From contig JAOPXA010000224.1 of assembly GCA_025965395.1 (NCBI GenBank), positions 1 through 5,079 on the forward strand: 5,079 nucleotides of DNA, written 5' to 3'. Of this stretch, positions 1 through 5,079 are shown piece by piece. A program made the translations under genes and the position numbers. The notes under the pieces are model-generated. The model saw only the letters and a list, made by a program, of their open reading frames with translations. It did not search any database and had not been told where the DNA came from. Within the stretch, counting starts at the first letter, position 1. Each line of letters begins with the position of its first letter. This DNA is from Nocardioidaceae bacterium (lineage in GTDB: Bacteria; Actinomycetota; Actinomycetes; Propionibacteriales; Nocardioidaceae).

Positions 1-666
1 GAGGGATACACGGCGGCTTTGCCAGGCCAGCGACGTACGTGGTTGCCGATGAACTCCGCCATGATCGTGACGGTGCCTCTGCCCGACGACGTGTGGGACT
101 CGATCGGCTGGCGAGGAGCCGAGCTCCTCGGCGACAACGCCAACGCCTACTGCTATGCCCAGCGCACCGCCGACGGCCGCATCGCGCTGGGTGGTCGCGG
201 CATCCCCTACCGCTTTGGATCCCGCACCGACGTCGACGGCCAGACCCAGGACTGGACCATCGACTCGCTGACCCAGATCCTGCACGGGATGTTCCCCGCG
301 ACGCGGCGAGCCCGCATCGAGAACGCCTGGTGTGGCGTCCTCGGCGTGCCACGCGACTGGTGTGCAAGTGTGACCTTTGATCCGACCGCGGGGCTCGGCT
401 GGGCTGGCGGGTATGTCGGCAGCGGCCTCACGACGACGAACCTTGCTGGCCGCACCTTGGCCGACCTGGTGCTGGGCCGAGACTCCGATCTCGCACGTCT
501 GCCGTGGGTCAACCGGGCGATCCGGAAGTGGGAGCCTGAGCCATTCCGCTGGCTTGGCGTGCGCGCGATGTATGGGCTCTACCGAGAGGCAGATCGACGC
601 GAGGACAAGGGCTTGGCGCGACCAAGTCGACTGGCGCGGATCGGCGACCGCCTCACGGGTCGCTAG
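1..666 (+). CDS. FAD-dependent oxidoreductase (DAO/DadA-type), 3' part
   Basis: The reading frame is open from the first base, so this is the last 221 residues of a longer protein. A TTG at 19 is an internal codon, not a start. The C-terminal part matches the D-amino-acid-oxidase/DadA fold of flavoenzymes that oxidise amines or amino acids. The signature is the run WAGGYVGSGLTTTNLAGRT (about residues 134-152), a glycine-rich segment that lies against FAD in this family. It is preceded by ENAWCGVLGVPRDW (about residues 108-121), typical of the bacterial branch annotated as glycine/D-amino acid oxidases. Family members are usually around 450 residues, so roughly half is missing, including the N-terminal GxGxxG Rossmann motif that would hold the ADP part of FAD. 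The substrate cannot be deduced. The tail after about residue 160 is Arg-rich and probably cytoplasmic. The gene lies 129 bp upstream of pntA on the same strand; co-transcription is possible but not shown. Confidence 0.85.
   Translation, partial: EGYTAALPGQRRTWLPMNSAMIVTVPLPDDVWDSIGWRGAELLGDNANAYCYAQRTADGRIALGGRGIPYRFGSRTDVDGQTQDWTIDSLTQILHGMFPATRRARIENAWCGVLGVPRDWCASVTFDPTAGLGWAGGYVGSGLTTTNLAGRTLADLVLGRDSDLARLPWVNRAIRKWEPEPFRWLGVRAMYGLYREADRREDKGLARPSRLARIGDRLTGR
644..663 (+). terminator. weak stem-loop over the oxidoreductase stop codon
   Basis: GCGACC (644-649) pairs with GGTCGC (658-663) across an 8-nt loop and ends right at the stop codon TAG. The bases that follow, TTCTTCG, are only mildly T-rich. 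It could be a weak U-poor terminator of the kind common in high-GC bacteria, or just a chance palindrome in coding DNA. Confidence 0.2.
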
Positions 667-737
667 TTCTTCGTCAATGCGAATGCTTGGCGGTCCTCGA
701 TACGTAGTGCTGAGCGGACGCGCGAGGTCTGGTACCT

Positions 738-757
738 TTCATTTCGATTCATTTCGA
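738..757 (+). repeat. tandem 10-bp direct repeat upstream of pntA
   Basis: Two perfect head-to-tail copies of TTCATTTCGA (738-747 and 748-757) are followed by the AT-rich TCAATTTT. The 10-bp period is close to one helical turn, so two protein subunits could bind the same face of the DNA. The patch is markedly AT-rich for this genome and lies 38 bp before the pntA start. A weak sigma-A-like pair, CTGAGC (710-715) and TACCTT (733-738) with 17-bp spacing, sits just upstream and would start transcription near 745, inside the repeat. The repeat itself is seen directly; a regulatory role is inference. Confidence 0.5.
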
Positions 758-779
758 TCAATTTTGTCTCCACAGAATG

Positions 780-785
780 AGGTGA
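780..785 (+). promoter_or_regulatory. ribosome binding site of pntA
   Basis: AGGTGA, a good match to the anti-Shine-Dalgarno sequence, ends 10 nt before the ATG at 796. This supports the upstream start over the alternative ATG at 832, which has only a poor GGGGA-type match in front of it. Confidence 0.6.
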
Positions 786-795
786 CTTCCACGCT

Positions 796-2370
796 ATGAC
801 CACCGAACATGCAGTCGGGGACCGGTTGGCCATGAGCATCGGCGTCGTGACCGAGTCGAGTCCCGGAGAGACGCGCGTCGCCGCGACTCCCGAGACCGTC
901 GGCAAGCTGATTGGCCTTGGTTACACCGTGTCTGTCGAGTCAGGCGCTGGAGAAAAGTCGAGCTTCACCGACCAGTCGTACGTCGATGCGGGTGCCACGA
1001 TTGGCGCAACCGCCGACGTCTGGCAGAGCAACATTGTCTTCAAGGTCAACGCGCCGAGCACGTCGGAGATCGCCCTCCTGGCTGACGGCGCCACGCTGAT
1101 CAGCCTTATCAGCCCGGCCCTCAACCCGGACCTCGTGACGGCGCTGTCGCAGCGACCGATCACGGTGCTCGCGATGGACGCCGTGCCGCGCATCTCGCGC
1201 GCCCAGTCGATGGATGTGCTGAGCTCGATGGCCAACATCGCGGGTTATCGCGCGATCGTCGAGGCTGCCAACGTGTTCGGGCGGTTCTTCACCGGTCAGA
1301 TCACCGCCGCGGGCAAGGTCCCGCCGGCCAAGGTGCTTGTCGCCGGCGTCGGCGTGGCAGGCCTTGCCGCGATCGGCACCGCCAACAGCATGGGCGCGAT
1401 CGTCCGCGCCACCGATCCTCGTGCTGAGGTTGCCGACCAGGTCGCCTCGCTGGGTGGCCAGTACATACCCGTCGACGTCGAGACCGAGCAGTCCACTGAC
1501 GGCTACGCCAAGGCGACGTCTGAGGCATACGATCGCCGGGCCGCCGAGATCTACTCCGAACAAGCGGCCGACGTCGACATCATCATCACGACCGCATTGA
1601 TCCCGGGGCGCGCCGCTCCGGTGCTGATCACCGCGGCCGACGTCGCCAGCATGAAGTCAGGCAGCGTCATCGTCGACATGGCCGCCTCCAACGGCGGCAA
1701 CGTCGTCGGCTCGGTCGCTGGCCAAGCGGTCGTCACGCCCAACGGCGTCACGATCATCGGCTACACCGACCTTGCGGGTCGCCTCCCCACGCAGGCTTCG
1801 CAGCTGTATGGCACCAACCTCGTCAACTTGATGAAGCTGCTCACGCCGGGCAAGGATGGCCAGGTGGTCCTCGACTTCGAGGACGTCGTCCAGCGCACCA
1901 TCACGGTCGTCAAGGATGGCGAGACGATGTGGCCACCGCCGCCTGTCCAAGTCTCTGCGGCGCCTGCCGCTGCGGCCGCGCCCGTTGCTGCTCCCGTCGC
2001 CAAGGCGCCCATGCCGGCTGCGACCAAACTGGCGATCCTCGCGGGCGGCATCCTGGCCTTCTTCCTGGTCAACGCGTTCGCGCCGGAGCCATTGCCTGAG
2101 CACTTCACCGTGCTGATGCTGGCGATCGTCATCGGCTACTACGTGATCGGCAAGGTGCACCACGCACTTCATACGCCGCTCATGTCGGTGACCAACGCGA
2201 TCTCGGGCATCATCGTCGTCGGCGCCATGCTCCAGATCGGCATCGATGGTGATGCTGACAACGCCGGCGTCATCCGGGCCCTCGCGTTCGTCGCGATCCT
2301 CCTCGCCAGCATCAACGTCTTCGGCGGATTCGCCGTCACCCGTCGCATGCTCAGCATGTTCTCGAAATAA
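796..2370 (+). CDS. pntA: NAD(P) transhydrogenase, alpha subunit (fused dI + 4 TM)
   Basis: This is the NAD(H)-binding subunit of proton-translocating transhydrogenase, which passes hydride from NADH to NADP+ driven by the proton gradient. It is 524 residues long (E. coli PntA is 510). Domain I begins near residue 13 with GETRVAATP. The conserved loop residues Arg132, Gln137 and Asp140 ([11 protein letters not shown]) keep the spacing of the known Arg-Gln-Asp catalytic loop. The Rossmann motif GVGVAG is at 184-189, with Asp207 ending the second strand, as expected for NAD rather than NADP. An Ala/Pro linker (about 380-409) leads to four membrane helices (about 411-428, 436-453, 463-483, 494-514), including the family hallmark [13 protein letters not shown]. 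The chosen start has an RBS, but Met13 at 832 would give the usual family N-terminus. The protein is fused as in E. coli, not split into PntAA/PntAB as in Mycobacterium tuberculosis. pntB follows after 25 bp. Confidence 0.97.
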   Translation: MTTEHAVGDRLAMSIGVVTESSPGETRVAATPETVGKLIGLGYTVSVESGAGEKSSFTDQSYVDAGATIGATADVWQSNIVFKVNAPSTSEIALLADGATLISLISPALNPDLVTALSQRPITVLAMDAVPRISRAQSMDVLSSMANIAGYRAIVEAANVFGRFFTGQITAAGKVPPAKVLVAGVGVAGLAAIGTANSMGAIVRATDPRAEVADQVASLGGQYIPVDVETEQSTDGYAKATSEAYDRRAAEIYSEQAADVDIIITTALIPGRAAPVLITAADVASMKSGSVIVDMAASNGGNVVGSVAGQAVVTPNGVTIIGYTDLAGRLPTQASQLYGTNLVNLMKLLTPGKDGQVVLDFEDVVQRTITVVKDGETMWPPPPVQVSAAPAAAAAPVAAPVAKAPMPAATKLAILAGGILAFFLVNAFAPEPLPEHFTVLMLAIVIGYYVIGKVHHALHTPLMSVTNAISGIIVVGAMLQIGIDGDADNAGVIRALAFVAILLASINVFGGFAVTRRMLSMFSK

Positions 2371-2379
2371 CAGAGTCTC

Positions 2380-2385
2380 GAAGGG
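2380..2385 (+). promoter_or_regulatory. ribosome binding site of pntB
   Basis: GAAGGG lies in the 25-bp gap between pntA and pntB, 10 nt before the ATG at 2396. It is the only purine-rich stretch in reach of this start and leaves no room for a separate promoter, so pntB is read from the pntA transcript. Confidence 0.55.
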
Positions 2386-2395
2386 CTGAGCACTA

Positions 2396-3784
2396 ATGGA
2401 TTCCCAGAGCATCGCCACAGCCGCGTACATCGTCGCGTCGCTACTGTTCATCTTGTCCCTCGCGGGCCTGTCCAAGCACGAGTCAGCCTCACAGGGCGTC
2501 CTGTTCGGCATCTCCGGTATGACGATCGCCCTCGTGGCGACCTTCGTGCTGGTCGCCGATCTCGCCGACGGTACGGCGGTCGTGCTGCTGGTCGTCGCCG
2601 TCGCGATCGGTGCGTCGATCGGTCTGTGGCGCGCGCGCGTGGTCGAGATGACCGGTATGCCCGAGCTCATCGCTCTGTTGCACTCGTTCGTGGGTCTGGC
2701 TGCCGTGCTCGTCGGCTGGAACGGCTACCTCGAGCACAAGCCCTTCGCGCTGGACTCGCTGGAGAACATCCACAACGCTGAGGTGTTCGTCGGCGTCTTC
2801 ATCGGCGCCGTCACGTTCACGGGCTCGATCGTCGCCTACCTCAAGCTGTCGGCGCGCATCAAGTCCAACCCGCTCATGCTGCCGGGCAAGAACTTCATCA
2901 ACATCGGCGCTTTGGCGCTTTTCGTTGCGCTGACGATCTGGTTCGTCGCGTCGCCGTCGCTCGCCCTGCTGATCGCCGTGACCATCGTGGCGCTCGCGCT
3001 CGGCTGGCACTTGGTGGCCTCCATCGGTGGCGGCGACATGCCCGTCGTCGTGTCGATGCTCAATAGCTACTCCGGTTGGGCTGCAGCAGCGTCGGGCTTC
3101 CTCCTCGACAACAACGCGTTGATCGTGACCGGTGCGCTGGTGGGCTCGTCGGGTGCGTACCTCTCGTACATCATGTGCCAGGCGATGAACCGCTCGTTCA
3201 TCTCCGTCATCGCGGGTGGCTTCGGCATCGAGGCCGGGCCAGCCGAGGACAAGGACTACGGCGAGCACCGCGAGATCACTGCCGCCGACACCGCCGAGCT
3301 CCTCAAGGAAGCCTCGTCCGTCATCATCACGCCGGGCTACGGCATGGCTGTTGCCCAGGCGCAGTACCCGGTCGCCGATCTCGTGCGCAAGCTGCGTGAC
3401 CGCGGCATCGACGTGAAGTTCGGCATCCACCCGGTCGCTGGACGTCTGCCCGGACACATGAACGTGCTCCTCGCCGAGGCCAAGGTGCCCTACGACATCG
3501 TGCTCGAGATGGATGAGATCAACGACGACTTCGCGAACACATCCGTCGTGCTCGTGATCGGCGCCAATGACACGGTCAACCCTGCCGCCATGGACGACCC
3601 GACCAGCCCCATCGCGGGTATGCCGGTGCTCCGGGTCTGGGAAGCGCACGACGTCATCATCTTCAAGCGGTCGATGGCTACGGGTTATGCCGGCGTCCAG
3701 AACCCGTTGTTCTTCAAGGAGAACAGCCAGATGCTCTTCGGCGACGCGAAGGACCGCGTCGAGGACATTCTTCGCGCGCTGTAG
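2396..3784 (+). CDS. pntB: NAD(P) transhydrogenase, beta subunit
   Basis: This is the NADP(H)-binding and main proton-channel subunit of the transhydrogenase. It is 462 residues, the same length as E. coli PntB. Residues 1 to about 275 are very hydrophobic and form eight or nine membrane helices. His96 (LLHSFVG), Asp214 (GGGDMP) and Asn223 (MLNSYSG) fall at the positions of E. coli His91, Asp213 and Asn222, residues tied to proton transfer. After a charged hinge (about 282-305) comes domain [15 protein letters not shown] (312-323) is the dinucleotide-fold fingerprint, [14 protein letters not shown] lies at 349-362, GANDTVNP has Asp392, and [10 protein letters not shown] (424-433) has Lys424, Arg425 and Tyr431, which contact the NADP phosphate and lid loop in known structures. 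From domain III on, numbering matches E. coli without a gap. Nothing is missing, so an active enzyme with the preceding pntA product is expected. Confidence 0.98.
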   Translation: MDSQSIATAAYIVASLLFILSLAGLSKHESASQGVLFGISGMTIALVATFVLVADLADGTAVVLLVVAVAIGASIGLWRARVVEMTGMPELIALLHSFVGLAAVLVGWNGYLEHKPFALDSLENIHNAEVFVGVFIGAVTFTGSIVAYLKLSARIKSNPLMLPGKNFINIGALALFVALTIWFVASPSLALLIAVTIVALALGWHLVASIGGGDMPVVVSMLNSYSGWAAAASGFLLDNNALIVTGALVGSSGAYLSYIMCQAMNRSFISVIAGGFGIEAGPAEDKDYGEHREITAADTAELLKEASSVIITPGYGMAVAQAQYPVADLVRKLRDRGIDVKFGIHPVAGRLPGHMNVLLAEAKVPYDIVLEMDEINDDFANTSVVLVIGANDTVNPAAMDDPTSPIAGMPVLRVWEAHDVIIFKRSMATGYAGVQNPLFFKENSQMLFGDAKDRVEDILRAL

Positions 3785-3971
3785 ACAGCTACGCCACCGC
3801 CCTATCCGCGCAAACGGGGTTGTCTGATTGACGAAATGTCAACGTCTGCCCAGCTGAGAAAAGTTACGGCTGGTAAGGCGAAGCGACGACCGTCTTTGCT
3901 CGCAGCGCGATTTCGTACGCGCCGTTCGAAGGGGCCGCGTCGCGAGTGCCTCACACCCACCTCGGGTTGTT

Positions 3972-4007
3972 GACTCATCCCATGGGTTTCAACCCATTGG
4001 ATGAGTC
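3972..4007. terminator. long hairpin, probable bidirectional terminator
   Basis: The left arm at 3972-3988 and the right arm at 3991-4007 are 17 bases each and pair with one mismatch (C3981 against A3998 by position) around a 2-base centre, so the real loop would be TTTCAA or so. It sits between pntB (+ strand) and tRNA-Glu (- strand), where a shared terminator is expected. Neither side has a T-run, which is common for actinobacterial terminators but weakens the call. A near-perfect palindrome of this size could instead be an operator or a recombination site. Confidence 0.5.
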
Positions 4008-4011
4008 GCTG

Positions 4012-4029
4012 TCCCATGGCCTCATGGGA
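4012..4029. terminator. second short hairpin next to the long one
   Basis: TCCCATG (4012-4018) and CATGGGA (4023-4029) pair perfectly around GCCT. The hairpin lies 4 bases from the end of the longer palindrome and shares its TCCCATG core word, so four related copies of this word (two per strand) occur within 58 bp. It is the first stem met by transcription leaving tRNA-Glu, 30 bp past the mature 3' end, so it may act as that gene's terminator or processing signal. Confidence 0.4.
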
Positions 4030-4058
4030 ATCCGACGGGGTCAGGGGAGGGGAAGTGG

Positions 4059-4134
4059 TGGTACCCCCAACGGGATTCGAACCCGTGCTACCGCCGTGAA
4101 AGGGCGGCGTCCTAGGCCGCTAGACGATGGGGGC
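4059..4134 (-). tRNA. tRNA-Glu (anticodon UUC)
   Basis: On the - strand, bases 4134 down to 4062 fold into a complete 73-nt cloverleaf, and 4061-4059 encode the CCA end. The acceptor stem is GCCCCCA against TGGGGGT, with a G1-U72 wobble at the tip and discriminator A73. The D arm is GTCT/GGAC, and the anticodon arm is CCGCC-CTTTCAC-GGCGG. The T arm is ACGGG-TTCGAAT-CCCGT, and the variable loop has only 4 bases. The anticodon TTC is at 4100-4098 and reads GAA (and GAG by wobble) as glutamate. The U13-G22 pair and short variable loop agree with bacterial tRNA-Glu. A second CCA follows directly in the DNA. The gene stands alone and runs toward pntB. Confidence 0.97.
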
Positions 4135-4148
4135 CGGACAACCTGTAA

Positions 4149-4178
4149 ATCATAAGGCGTAGCAGGTCTGCCGCCCAA
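4149..4178 (-). promoter_or_regulatory. probable promoter of tRNA-Glu
   Basis: On the - strand, TTGGGC (4178-4173) and TATGAT (4154-4149) form a -35/-10 pair with 18-bp spacing. The -10 box matches the consensus in 5 of 6 positions, and the -35 box matches only the leading TTG. Transcription would start near 4142, giving an 8-base or so leader before the mature tRNA 5' end, the arrangement expected for a stable-RNA gene processed by RNase P. Confidence 0.6.
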
Positions 4179-4204
4179 ACCGGGCTGGCGCCATCGGAAT
4201 GAGA

Positions 4205-4247
4205 CGAGGCCCTCGCACCTGCGCAGAAGCGCTGGGCGAAGGCCTCG
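4205..4247. other. strong 43-nt GC-rich hairpin
   Basis: Sixteen base pairs form in 43 bases. The outer stem is CGAGGCC (4205-4211) with GGCCTCG (4241-4247). After a small CT/AA internal loop comes CGC-CC with GGGCG, containing a bulged A at 4217. Then comes a T/T mismatch and GCGC-AGAA-GCGC at the tip. It has no flanking T-run on either strand. It lies upstream of both divergent genes, so it could be part of the 5' leader of the metallopeptidase mRNA, a barrier to read-through, or part of a small RNA. The structure is seen directly; the role is unknown. Confidence 0.5.
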
Positions 4248-4417
4248 ATGTCGCGAGTCCGATCCGCGCTGCCGTTCGAAGTCGCACAGGTCGGGGAATC
4301 TGCGTGACCAGCGGTGGATCTCCCTCGCACGTCCCAACGTACGCCCGCTCGCACGCGATGCGCCTGAGAAGACGGTAGGAGTTCGGTAAGAACGACGCGG
4401 TCGGGCAGACTGGGCTC

Positions 4418-4768
4418 ATGATCGAGATGGGGGAGGACCGGTTCTTCGAGCTGGTCTCGGCCGCGTTCGACGCGATCCCCGATGCCCTCACCGATCAGAT
4501 CGACAACGTCGTGCTGCTCGTCGAGGAGAACGCTCCAGCGGACGAGCCCGACCTGCTTGGCCTCTACGACGGCATCCCTCTCACTGAGCGCGACACGGGC
4601 TACGGCGGCGTGCTGCCCGATCGGATCTTCATCTACCGACGCCCGACGCTCGAGATCTGCGAGACCGAGGAGGACGTCATCCGCGAGGTCACGATCACGG
4701 TGGTGCACGAGATTGCGCATCACTTCGGCATCGAGGATGCCCGCCTGCACGAGCTTGGCTATGCCTAG
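4418..4768 (+). CDS. minimal zinc metallopeptidase family protein
   Basis: This is a 116-residue single-domain protein of the zincin-like metallopeptidase family that is widespread in actinobacteria and other bacteria (Pfam Zincin_1 type). The active-site motif HEIAHHFGIED at 97-107 gives HExxHxxGxxD: His97 and His101 as zinc ligands, Glu98 as the general base, Gly104 at the turn and Asp107 as the third ligand. It is followed by the family's usual ending, RLHELGY. The acidic N-terminal half (MIEMGEDRFFELVSAAFDAI) is also typical. There is no signal peptide or membrane segment, so the protein is cytoplasmic. Members of this length are complete. Substrates are not known. The start at 4418 has no good Shine-Dalgarno sequence; Met4 at 4427 is an alternative, and a leaderless transcript is possible. 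The end overlaps the next gene by 8 bp, so the two should be translated together. Confidence 0.88.
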   Translation: MIEMGEDRFFELVSAAFDAIPDALTDQIDNVVLLVEENAPADEPDLLGLYDGIPLTERDTGYGGVLPDRIFIYRRPTLEICETEEDVIREVTITVVHEIAHHFGIEDARLHELGYA

Positions 4769-5079
4769 TTTCGACATCCGACGCGCTGACGGACGGTATG
4801 TGACTCGCGTCGAGGGCATGGAGACGCTCCACAGCTTTTCGTACGGTGACCACTACGACCCCGACAACGTAGGTTTCGGTTTCTTGCGCGCTATCAACGA
4901 GGAGGTCATCGCTCCCGGCGCGGGCTATCACCCGCACCGCCACGAGGACGTCGAGATCGTCACGTGGGTGCTTGACGGCCTCCTCGCGCACGAGGACACC
5001 GCGGGCCAGTCAGGCGTCGTGCCTGGCGGCGTGGCCCAGCGGCTGTCCGCGGGCACCGGGGTGTCCCACGGCGAGCGCA
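4761..5079 (+). CDS. pirin-family cupin protein, 5' part
   Basis: The ATG at 4761 lies inside the last codons of the metallopeptidase gene (ATGCCTAG contains both the start and the other gene's stop) and opens a frame that runs off the window after 106 residues. The sequence is the N-terminal cupin barrel of the pirin family. HPHRHEDVEIVTWVLDG (57-73) carries the metal-ligand histidines His57 and His59, and AGTGVSHGE (97-105) carries His103 and Glu105, the 3-His/1-Glu set that binds Fe(II) or another metal in human pirin and E. coli YhhW. LHSFSYGDHYDPDNVGFG at 23-40 is also typical. Whole proteins are usually about 230-300 residues, so more than half, including the second cupin domain, is missing. 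Some relatives show quercetin dioxygenase activity and others act as regulators; this one's role cannot be told. There is no strong ribosome binding site of its own, which fits translational coupling. Confidence 0.9.
   Translation, partial: MPSFDIRRADGRYVTRVEGMETLHSFSYGDHYDPDNVGFGFLRAINEEVIAPGAGYHPHRHEDVEIVTWVLDGLLAHEDTAGQSGVVPGGVAQRLSAGTGVSHGER

Larger units (their letters stand above)
3785..4058. other. non-coding region between pntB and tRNA-Glu
   Basis: This stretch of 274 bp separates two convergent transcription units. I see no credible gene in it. It holds small inverted repeats close to pntB (TTGAC/GTCAA at 3828-3832 and 3838-3842; CCAGC/GCTGG at 3850-3854 and 3869-3873). The stronger twin hairpins at 3972-4029 are listed separately. 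The open frames that cross it have no family-like composition and no ribosome binding site that I recognise. Confidence 0.6.
4135..4417. other. non-coding region between tRNA-Glu and the metallopeptidase gene
   Basis: This 283-bp gap divides divergent genes. It contains the tRNA promoter at its left end and the 43-nt hairpin at 4205-4247. It also contains a possible weak start region just before 4418: CAGACT at 4406-4411 resembles a loose TAnnnT box only 6 bases before the ATG. A + strand frame of 59 codons (4199-4378) is present, but I found no reason to call it a gene. Confidence 0.55.

Noticed and set aside
940..1563. 207-codon open frame on the - strand inside pntA
   Set aside because: It lies wholly antisense to the conserved NAD-binding domain of PntA and has a shadow-like composition.
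1657..2670. 337-codon open frame on the - strand across pntA/pntB
   Set aside because: It is antisense to two certain genes and is dominated by Asp, Arg, Ala and His as expected for the mirror of GC-rich coding DNA; no family is recognisable.
2489..3649. 386-codon open frame on the - strand inside pntB
   Set aside because: It is a shadow of pntB rich in His, Asp, Arg and Glu, with no domain pattern.
3828..3842. TTGACG as a -35 box or operator after pntB
   Set aside because: No acceptable -10 box lies at 16-18 bp on either strand, and the 5-bp inverted repeat alone is too short to call.
3802..4017. 71-codon open frame on the - strand after pntB
   Set aside because: It passes through the long palindrome, has no visible ribosome binding site and no family-like pattern.
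4059..4134. Prophage or island attachment site at tRNA-Glu
   Set aside because: No integrase gene or direct repeat of the tRNA 3' end is visible in the window, and the neighbours are ordinary chromosomal genes.
4199..4378. 59-codon open frame on the + strand between tRNA-Glu and the metallopeptidase gene
   Set aside because: It begins just before the 43-nt hairpin without a ribosome binding site, and its Arg/Ser-rich product resembles nothing; it is likely a chance frame.
4112..4819. 235-codon open frame on the - strand across tRNA-Glu and the metallopeptidase gene
   Set aside because: It runs into the tRNA gene and is antisense to the HExxH protein; there is no recognisable domain.

Overview
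This window looks like chromosomal DNA of a high-GC Gram-positive bacterium (Actinomycetota). The base composition is GC-rich throughout, codons end mostly in G or C, promoter boxes are loose, and a minimal HExxHxxGxxD metallopeptidase gene, common in actinobacteria, is present. A Nocardioidaceae-like genus is possible, but that is only a guess. No phage, insertion sequence, CRISPR or defence-type genes are visible, and I read it as an ordinary housekeeping region.

Layout from left to right. (1) 1-666, + strand: the C-terminal half of an FAD-dependent oxidoreductase of the DAO/DadA fold, cut by the window edge. (2) 667-795: a 129-bp gap containing an AT-rich tandem repeat (2 x 10 bp) and the pntA ribosome binding site. 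(3) 796-2370 and 2396-3784, + strand: pntA and pntB, the two subunits of the membrane-bound proton-translocating NAD(P) transhydrogenase, separated by 25 bp and surely one operon. PntA is the fused type, with the NAD-binding domain and four membrane helices on one chain joined by an Ala/Pro linker. (4) 3785-4058: a non-coding stretch with two adjacent hairpins, the probable terminator between convergent units. (5) 4059-4134, - strand: tRNA-Glu(UUC), with a recognisable promoter just upstream of it at 4149-4178. (6) 4135-4417: non-coding, holding that promoter and a strong 43-nt hairpin. (7) 4418-4768, + strand: a 116-aa minimal zinc metallopeptidase. It overlaps by 8 bp (8) 4761 onward, a pirin-family cupin protein truncated by the right window edge.

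How they work together: PntA binds NAD(H), PntB binds NADP(H) and supplies most of the membrane channel. Together they use the proton gradient to make NADPH from NADH. The metallopeptidase and pirin genes are translationally coupled by their overlap, but no common pathway can be read from the sequence. The features most worth a second look are non-coding: the 43-nt hairpin, the twin hairpins beside tRNA-Glu, and the tandem repeat ahead of pntAB.
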